Shown: positions 8,183-17,376, numbered from the stretch's first letter. The stretch: 44,589 nt of DNA from an uncultured Lachnospiraceae bacterium (GCA_945929965.1 CAMEOT010000022.1:1-44589), one strand, 5' to 3'. Numbers and translations: made by a program. Notes: generated from the letters alone by a model not told the origin.

Positions 8183-8515
8183 ATGAGACCCATTGAAAAA
8201 TATGTAGAAGCTATGGAAAATAAAGATTTTGCCGGACTTGCAGAGTTGTTCACTCCCGACGGCATTCTGTGTGATTATTGTACCACCTCCGCTTCCCAAC
8301 AGGAGTATCATATCTACGGAAAAGAAGCCATTAACATGTTCTTCCGTAACAAATTCGGCTTCCGCCGTTACTCCATTTTAGATGCTGAGGTCGTTAATGA
8401 CGAGCAGGCCGAATTCATTGCTAACTTCGGCGGCTACAACATCATGGCTATCGCCACGGTCCGTGAGACCGATGAAAACGGTCTGATCCAGAGACTGACC
8501 GTAAGACCGAAATAA
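8183..8515 (+). CDS. SnoaL/ketosteroid-isomerase-like protein
   Basis: 110-residue cytoplasmic protein with the NTF2-like (cystatin-alpha+beta cone) pattern: an N-terminal helix with EKYVEAMENKDFAGLAELF, then a strand with an acidic residue (LCDYC), a central helix, and C-terminal strands. Aligned by eye to Delta5-3-ketosteroid isomerase, Tyr7 and Asp31 match catalytic Tyr14 and Asp38, while Asp99 is replaced. The start has a strong AAGGAGG. Co-transcribed with the SDR and followed by a terminator, so the two likely act on the same substrate, perhaps as isomerase, dehydratase or cyclase. Confidence 0.75.
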   Translation: MRPIEKYVEAMENKDFAGLAELFTPDGILCDYCTTSASQQEYHIYGKEAINMFFRNKFGFRRYSILDAEVVNDEQAEFIANFGGYNIMAIATVRETDENGLIQRLTVRPK

Positions 8516-8559
8516 ATTCGCCAGTCCCTAATACTTTTCTCTAATAAAATCTTACGCTA

Positions 8560-8593
8560 AAGAAGCGGTATCTCTACGAGATATCGCTTCTTT
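8560..8593 (+). terminator. Rho-independent terminator after the SDR/SnoaL operon
   Basis: A 15-bp stem (8560-8574 with 8578-8592, one G-U pair) and a 3-base loop are followed by a short T-run. It lies 45 bases after the SnoaL-like stop and 28 bases before the stop of the convergent SH3 gene, so it may serve both. Confidence 0.75.
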
Positions 8594-8620
8594 GCATTCT
8601 GCCCTTTTCAAATGTCCGGA

Positions 8621-9607
8621 TCATTCCGGGGCTGTTCCGGACACTACGTAATTCGTCACAGCATACAGAATCTCGCCGTTGTACTCCACTCTGGACCAGC
8701 CGGAGGCTTCACTGTATCCGGTGCGGTGCAGATTTGTTCCGTTCCTTACCTGGGTACGCACGGTGCTCTCCCCCTCACTAGTGCTGGGTTCTGTCCGCAG
8801 GTTAATCAGATCCTTAGGCGTAATATAGTCATCACAATCCACGAATACAATAACTCTGCCGTCCTGGGTGCTGACTCGGTTGGAATTCACCGGCACTGTC
8901 GGTGTCTTATAAGAGGTGTCCGTAGTCAGATAAGCGGATACCGCATAGACAGTCTGCCCGTTGTAATTAAGTCTTGACCAACCGGTGTCATCATTTCTGC
9001 CGGTGCGCGTCAGTGTCTCACCGTTTTTCAACTGCCCCACCACATTCCCTTCCTCTGAGGTCGATGGCGTGCTGCGGAGATTGCTCACATCTTTCGCGGT
9101 GACAGTATCATTTACCTCTATAAAAGTCATGCTGCCTTCGGATACCGGTGCAGGTGCAGGGGTATCTTCCACTACCGGTCGGTTCTCCGGGGTTGCTGCA
9201 GGCGTGGGCGTTGCAGTCGGCTCAGGAGTTGCAGGCTCCGGGGTAGCCGTGGGTGCCGCTGTCGGTTCTGGGGTCGCTGTGGTCTCAGGTTCTGTAACAG
9301 TCTCCATCGCCTTAGTCTCTTCCGATACTATCACCGCTGGAAGTGTATCCCCGCCCCCGTCGTTACTATTATGATGGCTTAACTTCCACAGAGGAATACA
9401 GATCAGAATCGCCAGAATCACCATACCGATAAACGCAGGAATCATCCATAGTTTGAAGTGGATAACGATTTCACCGTCTTCCGGAGAGTCATCCGCAAAG
9501 TCATCTTCTGCAAAATCATCTTCTTCCGAAAGATCTTCATAATCAAATATCTCATCCTGTCCGGAAATATTATTCTTCCTATTATTTCCCGTGTCCCTAT
9601 CAGTCAT
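8621..9607 (-). CDS. Membrane-anchored protein with two SH3 domains
   Basis: 328-residue protein with an acidic cytoplasmic N-terminus (residues 1-50), one membrane helix (about 52-76), a Thr/Pro/Glu-rich spacer of repeated TPEPTA-type units (about 100-150) and two bacterial SH3 (SH3b) domains. The domains share the pattern NLRxxPSTSE...GxxxRTG...GWSRxxYNGxxxYAV and look like a duplication. Such domains bind peptidoglycan outside the cell, so an envelope-anchoring or sensing role is likely. No enzymatic domain is seen. It is a single gene between the trpS terminator and the convergent SDR operon. Confidence 0.8.
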   Translation of the reverse strand: MTDRDTGNNRKNNISGQDEIFDYEDLSEEDDFAEDDFADDSPEDGEIVIHFKLWMIPAFIGMVILAILICIPLWKLSHHNSNDGGGDTLPAVIVSEETKAMETVTEPETTATPEPTAAPTATPEPATPEPTATPTPAATPENRPVVEDTPAPAPVSEGSMTFIEVNDTVTAKDVSNLRSTPSTSEEGNVVGQLKNGETLTRTGRNDDTGWSRLNYNGQTVYAVSAYLTTDTSYKTPTVPVNSNRVSTQDGRVIVFVDCDDYITPKDLINLRTEPSTSEGESTVRTQVRNGTNLHRTGYSEASGWSRVEYNGEILYAVTNYVVSGTAPE

Positions 9608-9654
9608 AATTTATGCCTCCTTCTGTATTCTGTAGAAATCCTGCAGATAACAAT

Positions 9655-9684
9655 AACGCTCCGGAAGTAAACTTCTGAAGCGTT
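9655..9684 (-). terminator. Terminator after trpS
   Basis: Inverted repeat of 14-base arms with one A-C mismatch and one G-U pair (AACGCT...AGCGTT at the base) lying 11 bases after the trpS stop. The T-tract is weak (TTATTGTTA). Confidence 0.55.
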
Positions 9685-9695
9685 AATAAATTATT

Positions 9696-10784
9696 TTACT
9701 GTCCCTCGTATTTTTCACTCTGCATACGGATCAGTTCCGCATCATCAAAGTAGTTGATACGCATTGCACTCTTCACCTCAGATAATGTCTGTGCTGCCAC
9801 CGTGCGGGCCTCGTCGCTGCCCTTCTTCAGGATCTCGTATACTGCTGGAATATCCTTCTCTAATTCTTTTCTACGGTTACGGATGGGCTCTAAGGTCTCC
9901 TGCATTACGTTATTTAAGAACTTCTTCACCTTCACGTCACCCAGACCGCCTCTGGTGTAATGAGCCTTCAGCTCGTCCAGATTTGCATAATCCGGCAGAT
10001 ATCTCTCGAAGTGCTCCGGCCGACAGAACGCATCCAGATAAGTGAATACCGTATTGCCCTCTAAATGTCCGGGATCACTGACAAGCAGATGTTCGGGGTC
10101 AGTGTACATGCTCATGATCTTAGTACGTACATCGTCTGCGCTGTCTGACAGATAGATACAGTTGCCCAGGGATTTACTCATTTTCGCTTTGCCGTCGATG
10201 CCGGGCAGTCTCTGACATGCTTCGTTCTCAGGAAGCAGTGCCTTGGGCTCTACCAGTACCGGTGCATATACGGTGTTGAATTTGTGTACAATCTCTCTGG
10301 TCTGCTCGATCATGGGCAGCTGATCGCCGCCTACGGGAACGGTAGTCGCCTTGAAAGCGGTAATATCGGAAGCCTGGCTGATGGGATAGGTAAAGAATCC
10401 CACGGGGATGCTGGCTTCGAAGTTACGCATCTGAATCTCGCTCTTAACGGTCGGGTTCCTCTGCAGTCTCGCTACAGTTACCAGGTCCATGTAATAGAAG
10501 GTCAGTTCACACAGTTCGGAGATCTGAGACTGAATGAAGATCGTAGCCTTGCTGGGATCCAGTCCGCAGGACATGTAGTCCAGTGCCACCTCGATAATAT
10601 TCTGACGTACCTTCTCGGGATTCTCGATATTGTCCGTCAGCGCCTGTGCATCTGCGATCATGATAAAAGTCTTCTTATATTCACCGGAATTCTGCAACTC
10701 CACTCGTCTTCTTAGGGAGCCTACATAATGTCCCACATGTAATCTTCCGGTGGGTCTGTCACCTGTCAAAATAATCTTGTCCAT
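9696..10784 (-). CDS. trpS: Tryptophanyl-tRNA synthetase
   Basis: Class I aminoacyl-tRNA synthetase of 362 residues that charges tRNA-Trp. The HIGH-type motif is in [13 protein letters not shown] and the KMSKS motif in AKMSKSLGN. Residues 1-230 form the catalytic Rossmann fold and the remainder is helical. The protein is of the GDRPTGxLHVGH subtype rather than the SGIQPSG subtype. Its own promoter lies 50-75 bases upstream (10832-10859), and the leader is too short for a T-box, so tRNA-mediated control is unlikely. Transcribed separately from gltD. Confidence 0.95.
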   Translation of the reverse strand: MDKIILTGDRPTGRLHVGHYVGSLRRRVELQNSGEYKKTFIMIADAQALTDNIENPEKVRQNIIEVALDYMSCGLDPSKATIFIQSQISELCELTFYYMDLVTVARLQRNPTVKSEIQMRNFEASIPVGFFTYPISQASDITAFKATTVPVGGDQLPMIEQTREIVHKFNTVYAPVLVEPKALLPENEACQRLPGIDGKAKMSKSLGNCIYLSDSADDVRTKIMSMYTDPEHLLVSDPGHLEGNTVFTYLDAFCRPEHFERYLPDYANLDELKAHYTRGGLGDVKVKKFLNNVMQETLEPIRNRRKELEKDIPAVYEILKKGSDEARTVAAQTLSEVKSAMRINYFDDAELIRMQSEKYEGQ

Positions 10785-10831
10785 TTCGTCCTCTCAATCC
10801 GCCGCCAAAGCGACTATACATCATTGCTTCT

Positions 10832-10859
10832 ATCATACCATCTTTTCGCCCGGAAGCAA
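10832..10859 (-). promoter_or_regulatory. trpS promoter
   Basis: On the minus strand TTGCTT, a 16-base spacer and TATGAT, preceded by TGG (extended -10). It lies in the 103-base gap between the gltD stop and trpS. Confidence 0.6.
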
Positions 10860-10887
10860 ATGATTTTTCTATGTAAAATTGAGATTA

Positions 10888-12381
10888 CTACTGGATCACC
10901 AGATTGGAGTAGCCCATCAGGCTCTCATCCACAGCATGTGCGGCTTCTCTGCCTTCGCGGATCGCCCATACGACGAGCGACTGTCCTCTGTGCATATCGC
11001 CGGTGACGAATACATTTTCCACACTGGTCTGGTATTTGCCGGGGGCAGTTTTTACGTTGGTGCGCTCGTTTAATTCCACCCCGAAAGCATCGGCAATATA
11101 TTTCTGGGTTCCTAAGAATCCTGCGGCGATCAGCACGATCTCCGCATCCAGAATCTGCTCACTTCCCGCGATCTCCTGCATCTTCATGCGTCCGGTCGCA
11201 GGATCCTTCTCCCAGGACAGCTTCACGATCTTCACGGCTTTCAGATTGCCGTTCTTGTCCTTGATAAATTCCTTCACCGTAGACTCATAGATTCTCGGAT
11301 CATGTCCGTAGACTGCAATGGCTTCTTCCTGGCCGTAATCGGTCTTGCAGACCTTCGGCCATTCGGGCCAGGGATTGTTCTCCGCTCTCTTGTTCGGAGC
11401 CTTGGGCATCATCTCGATCTGGGTCACGGACTTGGCACCGTGACGGATAGAGGTTCCCACACAGTCATTGCCGGTATCACCGCCGCCGATGATAACCACA
11501 TTCTTGCCCTTGGTCTCCACATATTTCTTGTCTTCAAAATTCGAATCCAGCAGACTCCTGGTATTGGCCTTCAGGAAATCCACCGCAAAGTAGATTCCCT
11601 TGGCATCTCTGCCGGGAGCATTGATGTCTCTGGGATTGGATGCACCGCAGGCCAGCACGACACGGTCGAAATCATGCAACAGCTTGGATGCTTTGATGTC
11701 CTTGCCGATGTCGGTTCCCGTGACGAAGGTGACACCCTCTTCTTTCATAATATTGATCTTGCGGTCAATAATCTGCTTCTCCAGCTTCATGTTGGGGATG
11801 CCGTACATCAACAGTCCACCAACGCGGTCGGAGCGTTCGAACACGGTTACCTGATGTCCTCTCTGATTCAACAGATCCGCTGCTGCCAGTCCGGAAGGAC
11901 CGCTGCCGATGACAGCCACCTTTTTCCCGGTACGCACCACAGGAGGTTTTGCTGCCGCATAACCCTCACTGTAGGCGTTTTCAATGATTGCATATTCGTT
12001 CTCCTTGGTGGAGACCGGATCCCCGTTCAGCCCGCAGGTACATGCCGCCTCACACAGGGCAGGGCATACTCTGGAAGTGAACTCGGGGAAATTGTTGGTC
12101 TTCTTCAGACGGTTGTAAGCCTGCTGCCAGTTGCCGGTATATACCAGATCGTTCCACTCCGGCACCAGATTGTGCAGGGGACATCCGCTGGCCATACCGC
12201 AGATCATCATACCCGACTGGCAGAAGGGCACGCCGCATTCCATACATCTGGCACCCTGTAAACGCTGCTTTTCCTTCGGCAGATGCTCATGGAATTCGTT
12301 AAAATGCTGTATTCTCTTTTTCGGATCCTCAGCCACGCTGACTTCCCTTTTATATTCCATAAATCCCGTTGGTTTTCCCAT
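10888..12381 (-). CDS. gltD: Glutamate synthase small subunit
   Basis: 497-residue flavoprotein that passes electrons from NADPH to the large subunit GltB, which makes glutamate from glutamine and 2-oxoglutarate. The N-terminal cysteine-rich region (about 45-110, CxxCxxPxC and later CPxLC groups) binds two [4Fe-4S] clusters. Two nucleotide-binding motifs follow, VAVIGSGPSGLAAA for FAD and VVIIGGGDTGND for NADPH. The start is placed at 12381 (GGAGAG upstream; protein begins MGKPTGF as in the family). It follows gltB after a 153-base spacer filled with hairpins. Confidence 0.95.
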   Translation of the reverse strand: MGKPTGFMEYKREVSVAEDPKKRIQHFNEFHEHLPKEKQRLQGARCMECGVPFCQSGMMICGMASGCPLHNLVPEWNDLVYTGNWQQAYNRLKKTNNFPEFTSRVCPALCEAACTCGLNGDPVSTKENEYAIIENAYSEGYAAAKPPVVRTGKKVAVIGSGPSGLAAADLLNQRGHQVTVFERSDRVGGLLMYGIPNMKLEKQIIDRKINIMKEEGVTFVTGTDIGKDIKASKLLHDFDRVVLACGASNPRDINAPGRDAKGIYFAVDFLKANTRSLLDSNFEDKKYVETKGKNVVIIGGGDTGNDCVGTSIRHGAKSVTQIEMMPKAPNKRAENNPWPEWPKVCKTDYGQEEAIAVYGHDPRIYESTVKEFIKDKNGNLKAVKIVKLSWEKDPATGRMKMQEIAGSEQILDAEIVLIAAGFLGTQKYIADAFGVELNERTNVKTAPGKYQTSVENVFVTGDMHRGQSLVVWAIREGREAAHAVDESLMGYSNLVIQ

Positions 12382-12399
12382 GACTCTCTCCATTCTGCA

Positions 12400-12523
12400 G
12401 ACGCATCGGCGTCGGAAGAATCGCGAGCTAAATTTCAGATTTAGTTCTGCGATAAACTAATTTGTGGCGCCCGCGACACAAATTAGTCGTGTGAAAAGTA
12501 ATCTTCAGGATTGCTTTTCACAC
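12400..12523. repeat. Array of four consecutive hairpins between gltB and gltD
   Basis: Almost the whole gltB-gltD gap is made of hairpins: 12400-12413 (5-bp stem), 12420-12453 (about 14 pairs with one bulge, loop TTCAG), 12456-12487 (11-bp perfect stem, loop of 10) and 12489-12523 (15-bp stem, loop TTCAG). The last three are separated by 2 and 1 bases. None has a T-tract on the minus strand, so they are not classical terminators. The two TTCAG loops are identical although their stems differ. A role in mRNA stability or processing, or a palindromic repeat element, is possible. Confidence 0.85.
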
Positions 12524-12534
12524 TGGCCTCCCAT

Positions 12535-15500
12535 TTACTTTCTGGTGTTAGCATAGAATGCTTCGATCTGTGCCTGTTCTGCGCTCAGTCCCTTTTCCTC
12601 CATCTGTACGATGGTCTTCAAAACCCTCTCATAGTCATGAGGGATGATCTTCTTGAACTTGGGCAGATACTCTCCAAAGTTGTCCAGCACTTCCTTACCT
12701 TTGGCGGAATTGGTCAGTGCCACATGCTCCTGGATCATGGATTTCAACTCCAGCACGTCATATTTGGATGTGATCTCGCTGGAAGATACCATTTCCTTAT
12801 TCAGACGCTTGTACAGATCGTTGCCTTCATCCAGTACATAAGCGATACCACCACTCATACCGGCTGCAAAGTTTTTACCGGTGGGTCCTAAGACTACCAC
12901 GCGTCCGCCGGTCATATACTCACAGCCGTGATCGCCGACACCCTCGACTACCGCGATGGCACCGGAATTACGTACGCAGAAACGTTCGCCTGCCACACCG
13001 TTGATGAATGCCTTACCGGAGGTTGCACCATACAGTGCCACATTACCGATGATGATGTTTTCTTCTGCCTTGAACTTGCTGCCCTGGGGAGGATATACCA
13101 CCAGCTTACCACCGGATAATCCCTTGCCGAAATAGTCATTACTGTCGCCTACCAGTTCCAGGGTCAGTCCCTTGGGGATAAAGGCTCCGAAGGACTGTCC
13201 GCCGGCACCCTTACACAATACATGGTAGGTATCCTCTTCCACATCATCACCCAGTTTTCTGGTGATCTCACTGCCGAGGATCGTACCGAAGGCACGGTCA
13301 GTGTTGCTGACATCCACTTCGATGCTGCGCTTCTGTCCCGCATCAATAGCCTTACCCAGCTGCTTTAACAACACCTTCTCATCCAGAGTTTTCTCCAGCT
13401 GGAAGTCATAAACCTGCTTGGGATCAAAGGTCACCTTCTGCTTGCTGCCCTCGTAAGGGTTGCTCAGGATCTGCGTCAGATCCACTTCCTCCTGGCGCTC
13501 GGTCAGATGCTCTTTTCTCTTCAGCAGATCGGTTCTGCCCACCAGTTCATCTACGGTGCGTACGCCCAGTGCTGCCATGTATTCCCGCAGCTCCTGTGCG
13601 ATAAATTTCATAAAGTTTTCCACATATTCCGGCTTACCGCGGAAGTTTTTCCGCAGTTCCGGGTTCTGGGTAGCCACGCCTACCGGGCAGGTATCCAGAT
13701 TACATACTCTCATCATGACACACCCCATGGTCACAAGAGGTGCGGTAGCAAAACCGAATTCCTCAGCACCCAGGATGGCTGCGATTGCCACATCTCTGCC
13801 GCTCATCAGCTTACCGTCGGTCTCGATGCGGACTTTATTACGCAGTCCGTTCATGATCAGGGTCTGATGGGTCTCTGCCAGTCCCAGTTCCCAGGGAAGT
13901 CCGGCATTGTGGATGGAGTTTCGCGGTGCTGCACCGGTACCGCCGTCATAACCGGATACCAGGATAACCTGTGCTCCCGCTTTTGCCACACCGGCTGCTA
14001 CGGTTCCCACACCGGCTTCGGATACCAGTTTCACGGAGATCCGGGCCTGGGTGTTGGCATTTTTCAGATCATAGATCAGTTGCGCCAGATCCTCAATGGA
14101 GTAAATATCGTGATGAGGGGGCGGAGAGATCAGGGACACACCGGGTGTGGAGTGTCTGGTCTTGGCGATCCAGGGATATACCTTTCCTCCGGGCAGATGT
14201 CCGCCCTCGCCGGGTTTCGCGCCCTGTGCCATCTTGATCTGGATCTCCTGTGCACTCACCAGATAACGGCTGGTAACACCGAAACGTCCGCTTGCTACCT
14301 GCTTGATGGCGGAACAACGGTTTAGTCCGTCCGGTCCTACCGTCAGACGATCCAGATCCTCACCGCCTTCACCGGAGTTACTCTTGCCGTGCAGATGGTT
14401 CATGGCGATGGCCATGGTCTCATGGGCTTCCTTGGAAATGGAACCGTAGGACATGGCACCGGTCTTGAATCTGGTCACGATGGATTCTACGGGCTCTACT
14501 TCTTCGATGGGCACACCCTTTTTCGGATAATTGAAGTCCATCAGTCCTCTGAGGTTCTTGATGGAATCTTCATCGTTGACCATGGCGGTGTACTGTTTGA
14601 ACATCTGATAATCACCGCGTCTGGTGGATTCCTGTAACATATGGATGGTAGCGGGATTGTACAAATGCTCGTCACCGCCGCTGCGCATCTTGTGATGTCC
14701 GGGGCTGTTCAGAGTCAAATCGTTTTTCAGTCCCAGCGGATCAAATGCCTGGGAATGCAGATCGTCTACCTGCTGCTCAATATCTTTTAAGGTAATACCT
14801 CCCACACGACATACCGTGTTGGAGAAATACTTGCTGATGACTTCCGGTGCGATACCGATGGCCTCGAAGATCTGGGATCCCTGATAGGACTGGATGGTGC
14901 TGATACCCATCTTGGATGCGATCTTGACGATGCCATGGAGTACAGCGTTGTTGTAGTCATCTACTGCTGCATAGTAATCTTTGTCCAGCATGTTGCTCTC
15001 GATCAGTTCCTTGATGGTATCCTGTGCCAGATAAGGGTTGATGGCGCAGGCACCATAGCCTAACAGCGTAGCAAAATGGTGTACTTCTCTGGGTTCGCCG
15101 GATTCCAGGATCAGGGCGACTCTGGTTCTCTTCTTGGTGCGTACCAGATACTGGTTCAATGCGGATACCGCTAACAGGGAAGGAATGGGCACATGGTTCT
15201 CATCCACACCTCTGTCGGACAGGATCAGGATGTTCACGCCGTCTCTGTAAGCTCGGTCCACTTCCACGAACAGACGGTCAATGGCACGCTCTAAGCTGGT
15301 GTTCTTATAATATACGATAGGTACGACTTCTACTTTGAAGCCGTCTACCTTCATGTTCTTGATCTTCAACAGATCGGTGTTGGTCAGAATCGGATTGTTG
15401 ACCTTCAGAACATTACAGTTCTTCGGGGTCTCCTCCAGGATATTGCCCTCCGTACCGATGTATACGGTGGTAGAGGTCACAATCTCCTCACGGATGGCAT

Positions 15501-17082
15501 CGATGGGCGGGTTCGTCACCTGTGCGAACAACTGCTTAAAATAATGGAACAGCGGATGATACGTCTTGCTTAAGACGGGCAGCGGTGTATCCACACCCAT
15601 GGCTGCGATGGCTTCGCCTCCGTTCTTCGCCATAGGCAGAATGCTCTGCTTCATCTCATCATAGGTGTAACCGAAAGCTTTCTGCATTCGCTGACGCTCT
15701 TCGTAGGTGTACTCCGGAACGCGCTGGTTCGGAATGTGGATGTTTTTCAGCTCGGTCAGGTTGCTGTCCAGCCATTCGCCGTAGGGCTGTCTGGAAGCGT
15801 ATTTTTCCTTGATCTCCTCATCATCGATGACTCTTCCCTGCACAGTATCCACTAAGAGCATCTTGCCGGGACGAAGTCTTTCCTTTAATTTGATCTTCGT
15901 GGGATCAATGGGAAGGACACCTACCTCGGAAGACAGGATCAGGGTATCATCGTCGGTGATCAGATAACGGGAAGGACGCAGTCCGTTTCTGTCCAGCACG
16001 GCACCCATGATATCGCCATCGGAGAACAGGATGGATGCGGGACCGTCCCAGGGCTCCATCATGGTAGCGTAATACTGATAGAAATCTCTCTTGGTCTGGG
16101 ACATTGCCTTGTTGTTCGCCCAGGGCTCGGGGATGGCGATCATGACTGCCAGGGGCAGCTCCATGCCGCTCATTACCAGGAACTCCAGCGTGTTATCCAA
16201 CATTGCAGAGTCGGAACCGGTCTTGCTGATGGCGGGCAGTACTTTGTGCAGCTGTCCTTTCAGATGCTCGGATTCCATGTTCTCTTCACGCGCCAGCATT
16301 TTGTCGGCATTGCCGCGGATGGTATTGATCTCGCCGTTGTGTACCATCAGACGGTTCGGGTGGGCACGCTCCCAGCTGGGGTTCGTGTTGGTGGAGAAAC
16401 GGGAATGTACCATGGCAATGGCGGATTCGTAATCTTCGCTCTGTAAGTCAGCGAAGAAGGTCCGCAGCTGTCCTACCAGGAACATTCCTTTGTATACGAT
16501 CGTTCTGCTGGAAAGAGAAACTACATAGGTATCATCGGAAGACTGCTCAAATACTCGTCTTGCAATGTAGAGCCTGCGGTCGAAGGAAAGTCCCTTTTCC
16601 ACGTCGGCGGGCTTTTTCACGAAGCCCTGCATGATATAGGGCATGCACTCTACTGCCTTATGTCCCAGCACATTGGGGAAAGTAGGCACTTCACGCCAGC
16701 CGAGGAATTCCATTCCTTCCTTTTCCACAATGATCTCGAACATCTTCTTCGCCTGGTTGCGGCGCAGCTCTTCCTGGGGGAAGAAGAACATGCCGACGCC
16801 GTATTCTCTCTCTCCGCCGATGTCCATGCCCAGAGCCTTGGTAACTCTGGCGAAAAATTTGTGGGGGATCTGGGTCAGAATACCGACACCGTCACCGGTC
16901 TTGCCTTCCGCATCCTTACCGGCTCTATGCTCCAGATTCTCTACGATCTTCAGCGCATTTTCTACGGTCGCGCGGCTCTTCTCTCCGTGAATATTGACAC
17001 AGGCTCCGATACCGCAGTTATCATGCTCAAATTCTTCCCGATATAATGGTGCCTTGGGCAGCTCCTGTTTTACATCAAACAT
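12535..17082 (-). CDS. gltB: Glutamate synthase large subunit
   Basis: 1515-residue enzyme, the usual length, that hydrolyses glutamine and aminates 2-oxoglutarate to glutamate. It has a class II glutamine amidotransferase domain whose Cys23 (HDNCGIG) becomes the N-terminal nucleophile after removal of a 22-residue propeptide, a central linker domain, an FMN-binding synthase domain (about 790-1180) with the [3Fe-4S] cysteines at about 1119-1130 (CVMMRVC..., CPVG), and a C-terminal GXGXG beta-helix (about 1250-1500). GGAGAACT precedes the start. The leader has its own promoter and a competing-stem structure (17143-17250). Main cytoplasmic entry of ammonia-derived nitrogen into glutamate. Confidence 0.97.
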   Translation of the reverse strand: MFDVKQELPKAPLYREEFEHDNCGIGACVNIHGEKSRATVENALKIVENLEHRAGKDAEGKTGDGVGILTQIPHKFFARVTKALGMDIGGEREYGVGMFFFPQEELRRNQAKKMFEIIVEKEGMEFLGWREVPTFPNVLGHKAVECMPYIMQGFVKKPADVEKGLSFDRRLYIARRVFEQSSDDTYVVSLSSRTIVYKGMFLVGQLRTFFADLQSEDYESAIAMVHSRFSTNTNPSWERAHPNRLMVHNGEINTIRGNADKMLAREENMESEHLKGQLHKVLPAISKTGSDSAMLDNTLEFLVMSGMELPLAVMIAIPEPWANNKAMSQTKRDFYQYYATMMEPWDGPASILFSDGDIMGAVLDRNGLRPSRYLITDDDTLILSSEVGVLPIDPTKIKLKERLRPGKMLLVDTVQGRVIDDEEIKEKYASRQPYGEWLDSNLTELKNIHIPNQRVPEYTYEERQRMQKAFGYTYDEMKQSILPMAKNGGEAIAAMGVDTPLPVLSKTYHPLFHYFKQLFAQVTNPPIDAIREEIVTSTTVYIGTEGNILEETPKNCNVLKVNNPILTNTDLLKIKNMKVDGFKVEVVPIVYYKNTSLERAIDRLFVEVDRAYRDGVNILILSDRGVDENHVPIPSLLAVSALNQYLVRTKKRTRVALILESGEPREVHHFATLLGYGACAINPYLAQDTIKELIESNMLDKDYYAAVDDYNNAVLHGIVKIASKMGISTIQSYQGSQIFEAIGIAPEVISKYFSNTVCRVGGITLKDIEQQVDDLHSQAFDPLGLKNDLTLNSPGHHKMRSGGDEHLYNPATIHMLQESTRRGDYQMFKQYTAMVNDEDSIKNLRGLMDFNYPKKGVPIEEVEPVESIVTRFKTGAMSYGSISKEAHETMAIAMNHLHGKSNSGEGGEDLDRLTVGPDGLNRCSAIKQVASGRFGVTSRYLVSAQEIQIKMAQGAKPGEGGHLPGGKVYPWIAKTRHSTPGVSLISPPPHHDIYSIEDLAQLIYDLKNANTQARISVKLVSEAGVGTVAAGVAKAGAQVILVSGYDGGTGAAPRNSIHNAGLPWELGLAETHQTLIMNGLRNKVRIETDGKLMSGRDVAIAAILGAEEFGFATAPLVTMGCVMMRVCNLDTCPVGVATQNPELRKNFRGKPEYVENFMKFIAQELREYMAALGVRTVDELVGRTDLLKRKEHLTERQEEVDLTQILSNPYEGSKQKVTFDPKQVYDFQLEKTLDEKVLLKQLGKAIDAGQKRSIEVDVSNTDRAFGTILGSEITRKLGDDVEEDTYHVLCKGAGGQSFGAFIPKGLTLELVGDSNDYFGKGLSGGKLVVYPPQGSKFKAEENIIIGNVALYGATSGKAFINGVAGERFCVRNSGAIAVVEGVGDHGCEYMTGGRVVVLGPTGKNFAAGMSGGIAYVLDEGNDLYKRLNKEMVSSSEITSKYDVLELKSMIQEHVALTNSAKGKEVLDNFGEYLPKFKKIIPHDYERVLKTIVQMEEKGLSAEQAQIEAFYANTRK

Positions 17083-17142
17083 ATAGTTCTCCTTTCCGGG
17101 TTTCTATTTCTCTCTTCTTAATCCGTCTGTTACTGTTTTGAA

Positions 17143-17217
17143 CCTCATTCGCAAGACCGTAATAGTAACAAAAAAGGTCGCAATGAGACTCTTTCGAGCG
17201 CCTCATTGCGACCTTTT
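17143..17217 (-). promoter_or_regulatory. gltB leader with terminator-like hairpin and competing arm
   Basis: On the minus strand the transcript would open with a 16-bp perfect hairpin (arms 17202-17217 and 17172-17187, 14-base loop) followed by six T, a good intrinsic terminator beginning about at the transcription start. A third segment (17143-17158, minus strand GGTCTTGCGAATGAGG) resembles the first arm and could pair with the second arm instead, with small bulges. That is the layout of an attenuator with mutually exclusive stems. It could instead be only the terminator of the upstream GT2 gene; both readings are open. Confidence 0.6.
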
Positions 17218-17221
17218 CTGT

Positions 17222-17250
17222 ACTATACACCTATTTTTCTCATTTGTAAA
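17222..17250 (-). promoter_or_regulatory. gltB promoter
   Basis: On the minus strand TTTACA, a 17-base spacer and TATAGT. The predicted start, near 17215, coincides with the first base of the leader hairpin. Just upstream, at 17268-17286, lie two direct copies of TTGTCA, a possible regulator site. Confidence 0.65.
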
Positions 17251-17376
17251 TATAGATTTTTCTATGAATTGTCAGATAATTTGTCAATTCTATTATTTGC
17301 ACGCCTGTTATCTGGAAATTGTATTAATTTTCTCTTTAAAAGTGTATTTCCAGCACAACTTTTTGGGGGTTCTCCC

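Noticed and set aside
9170..9300. Repetitive GC-rich stretch that might be a satellite
   Set aside because: It codes for the Thr/Pro/Glu-rich linker of the SH3 protein and is explained by the protein.
10785..10887. T-box leader before trpS
   Set aside because: The mapped promoter leaves only about 40-50 bases of leader and no T-box or specifier structure is visible.
11302..12261. Long open frame (319 codons) on the plus strand inside gltD
   Set aside because: It is antisense to a well-conserved gene, lacks a recognisable domain and ribosome binding site, and arises from the codon pattern of gltD.
12400..12523. Hairpin array as a CRISPR or ANTAR dual-hairpin element
   Set aside because: There are no regular repeats and spacers, and the loops lack the ANTAR hexaloop pattern.
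13507..14325. Long open frame (272 codons) on the plus strand inside gltB
   Set aside because: Antisense to conserved FMN/iron-sulfur coding sequence, with no family resemblance.
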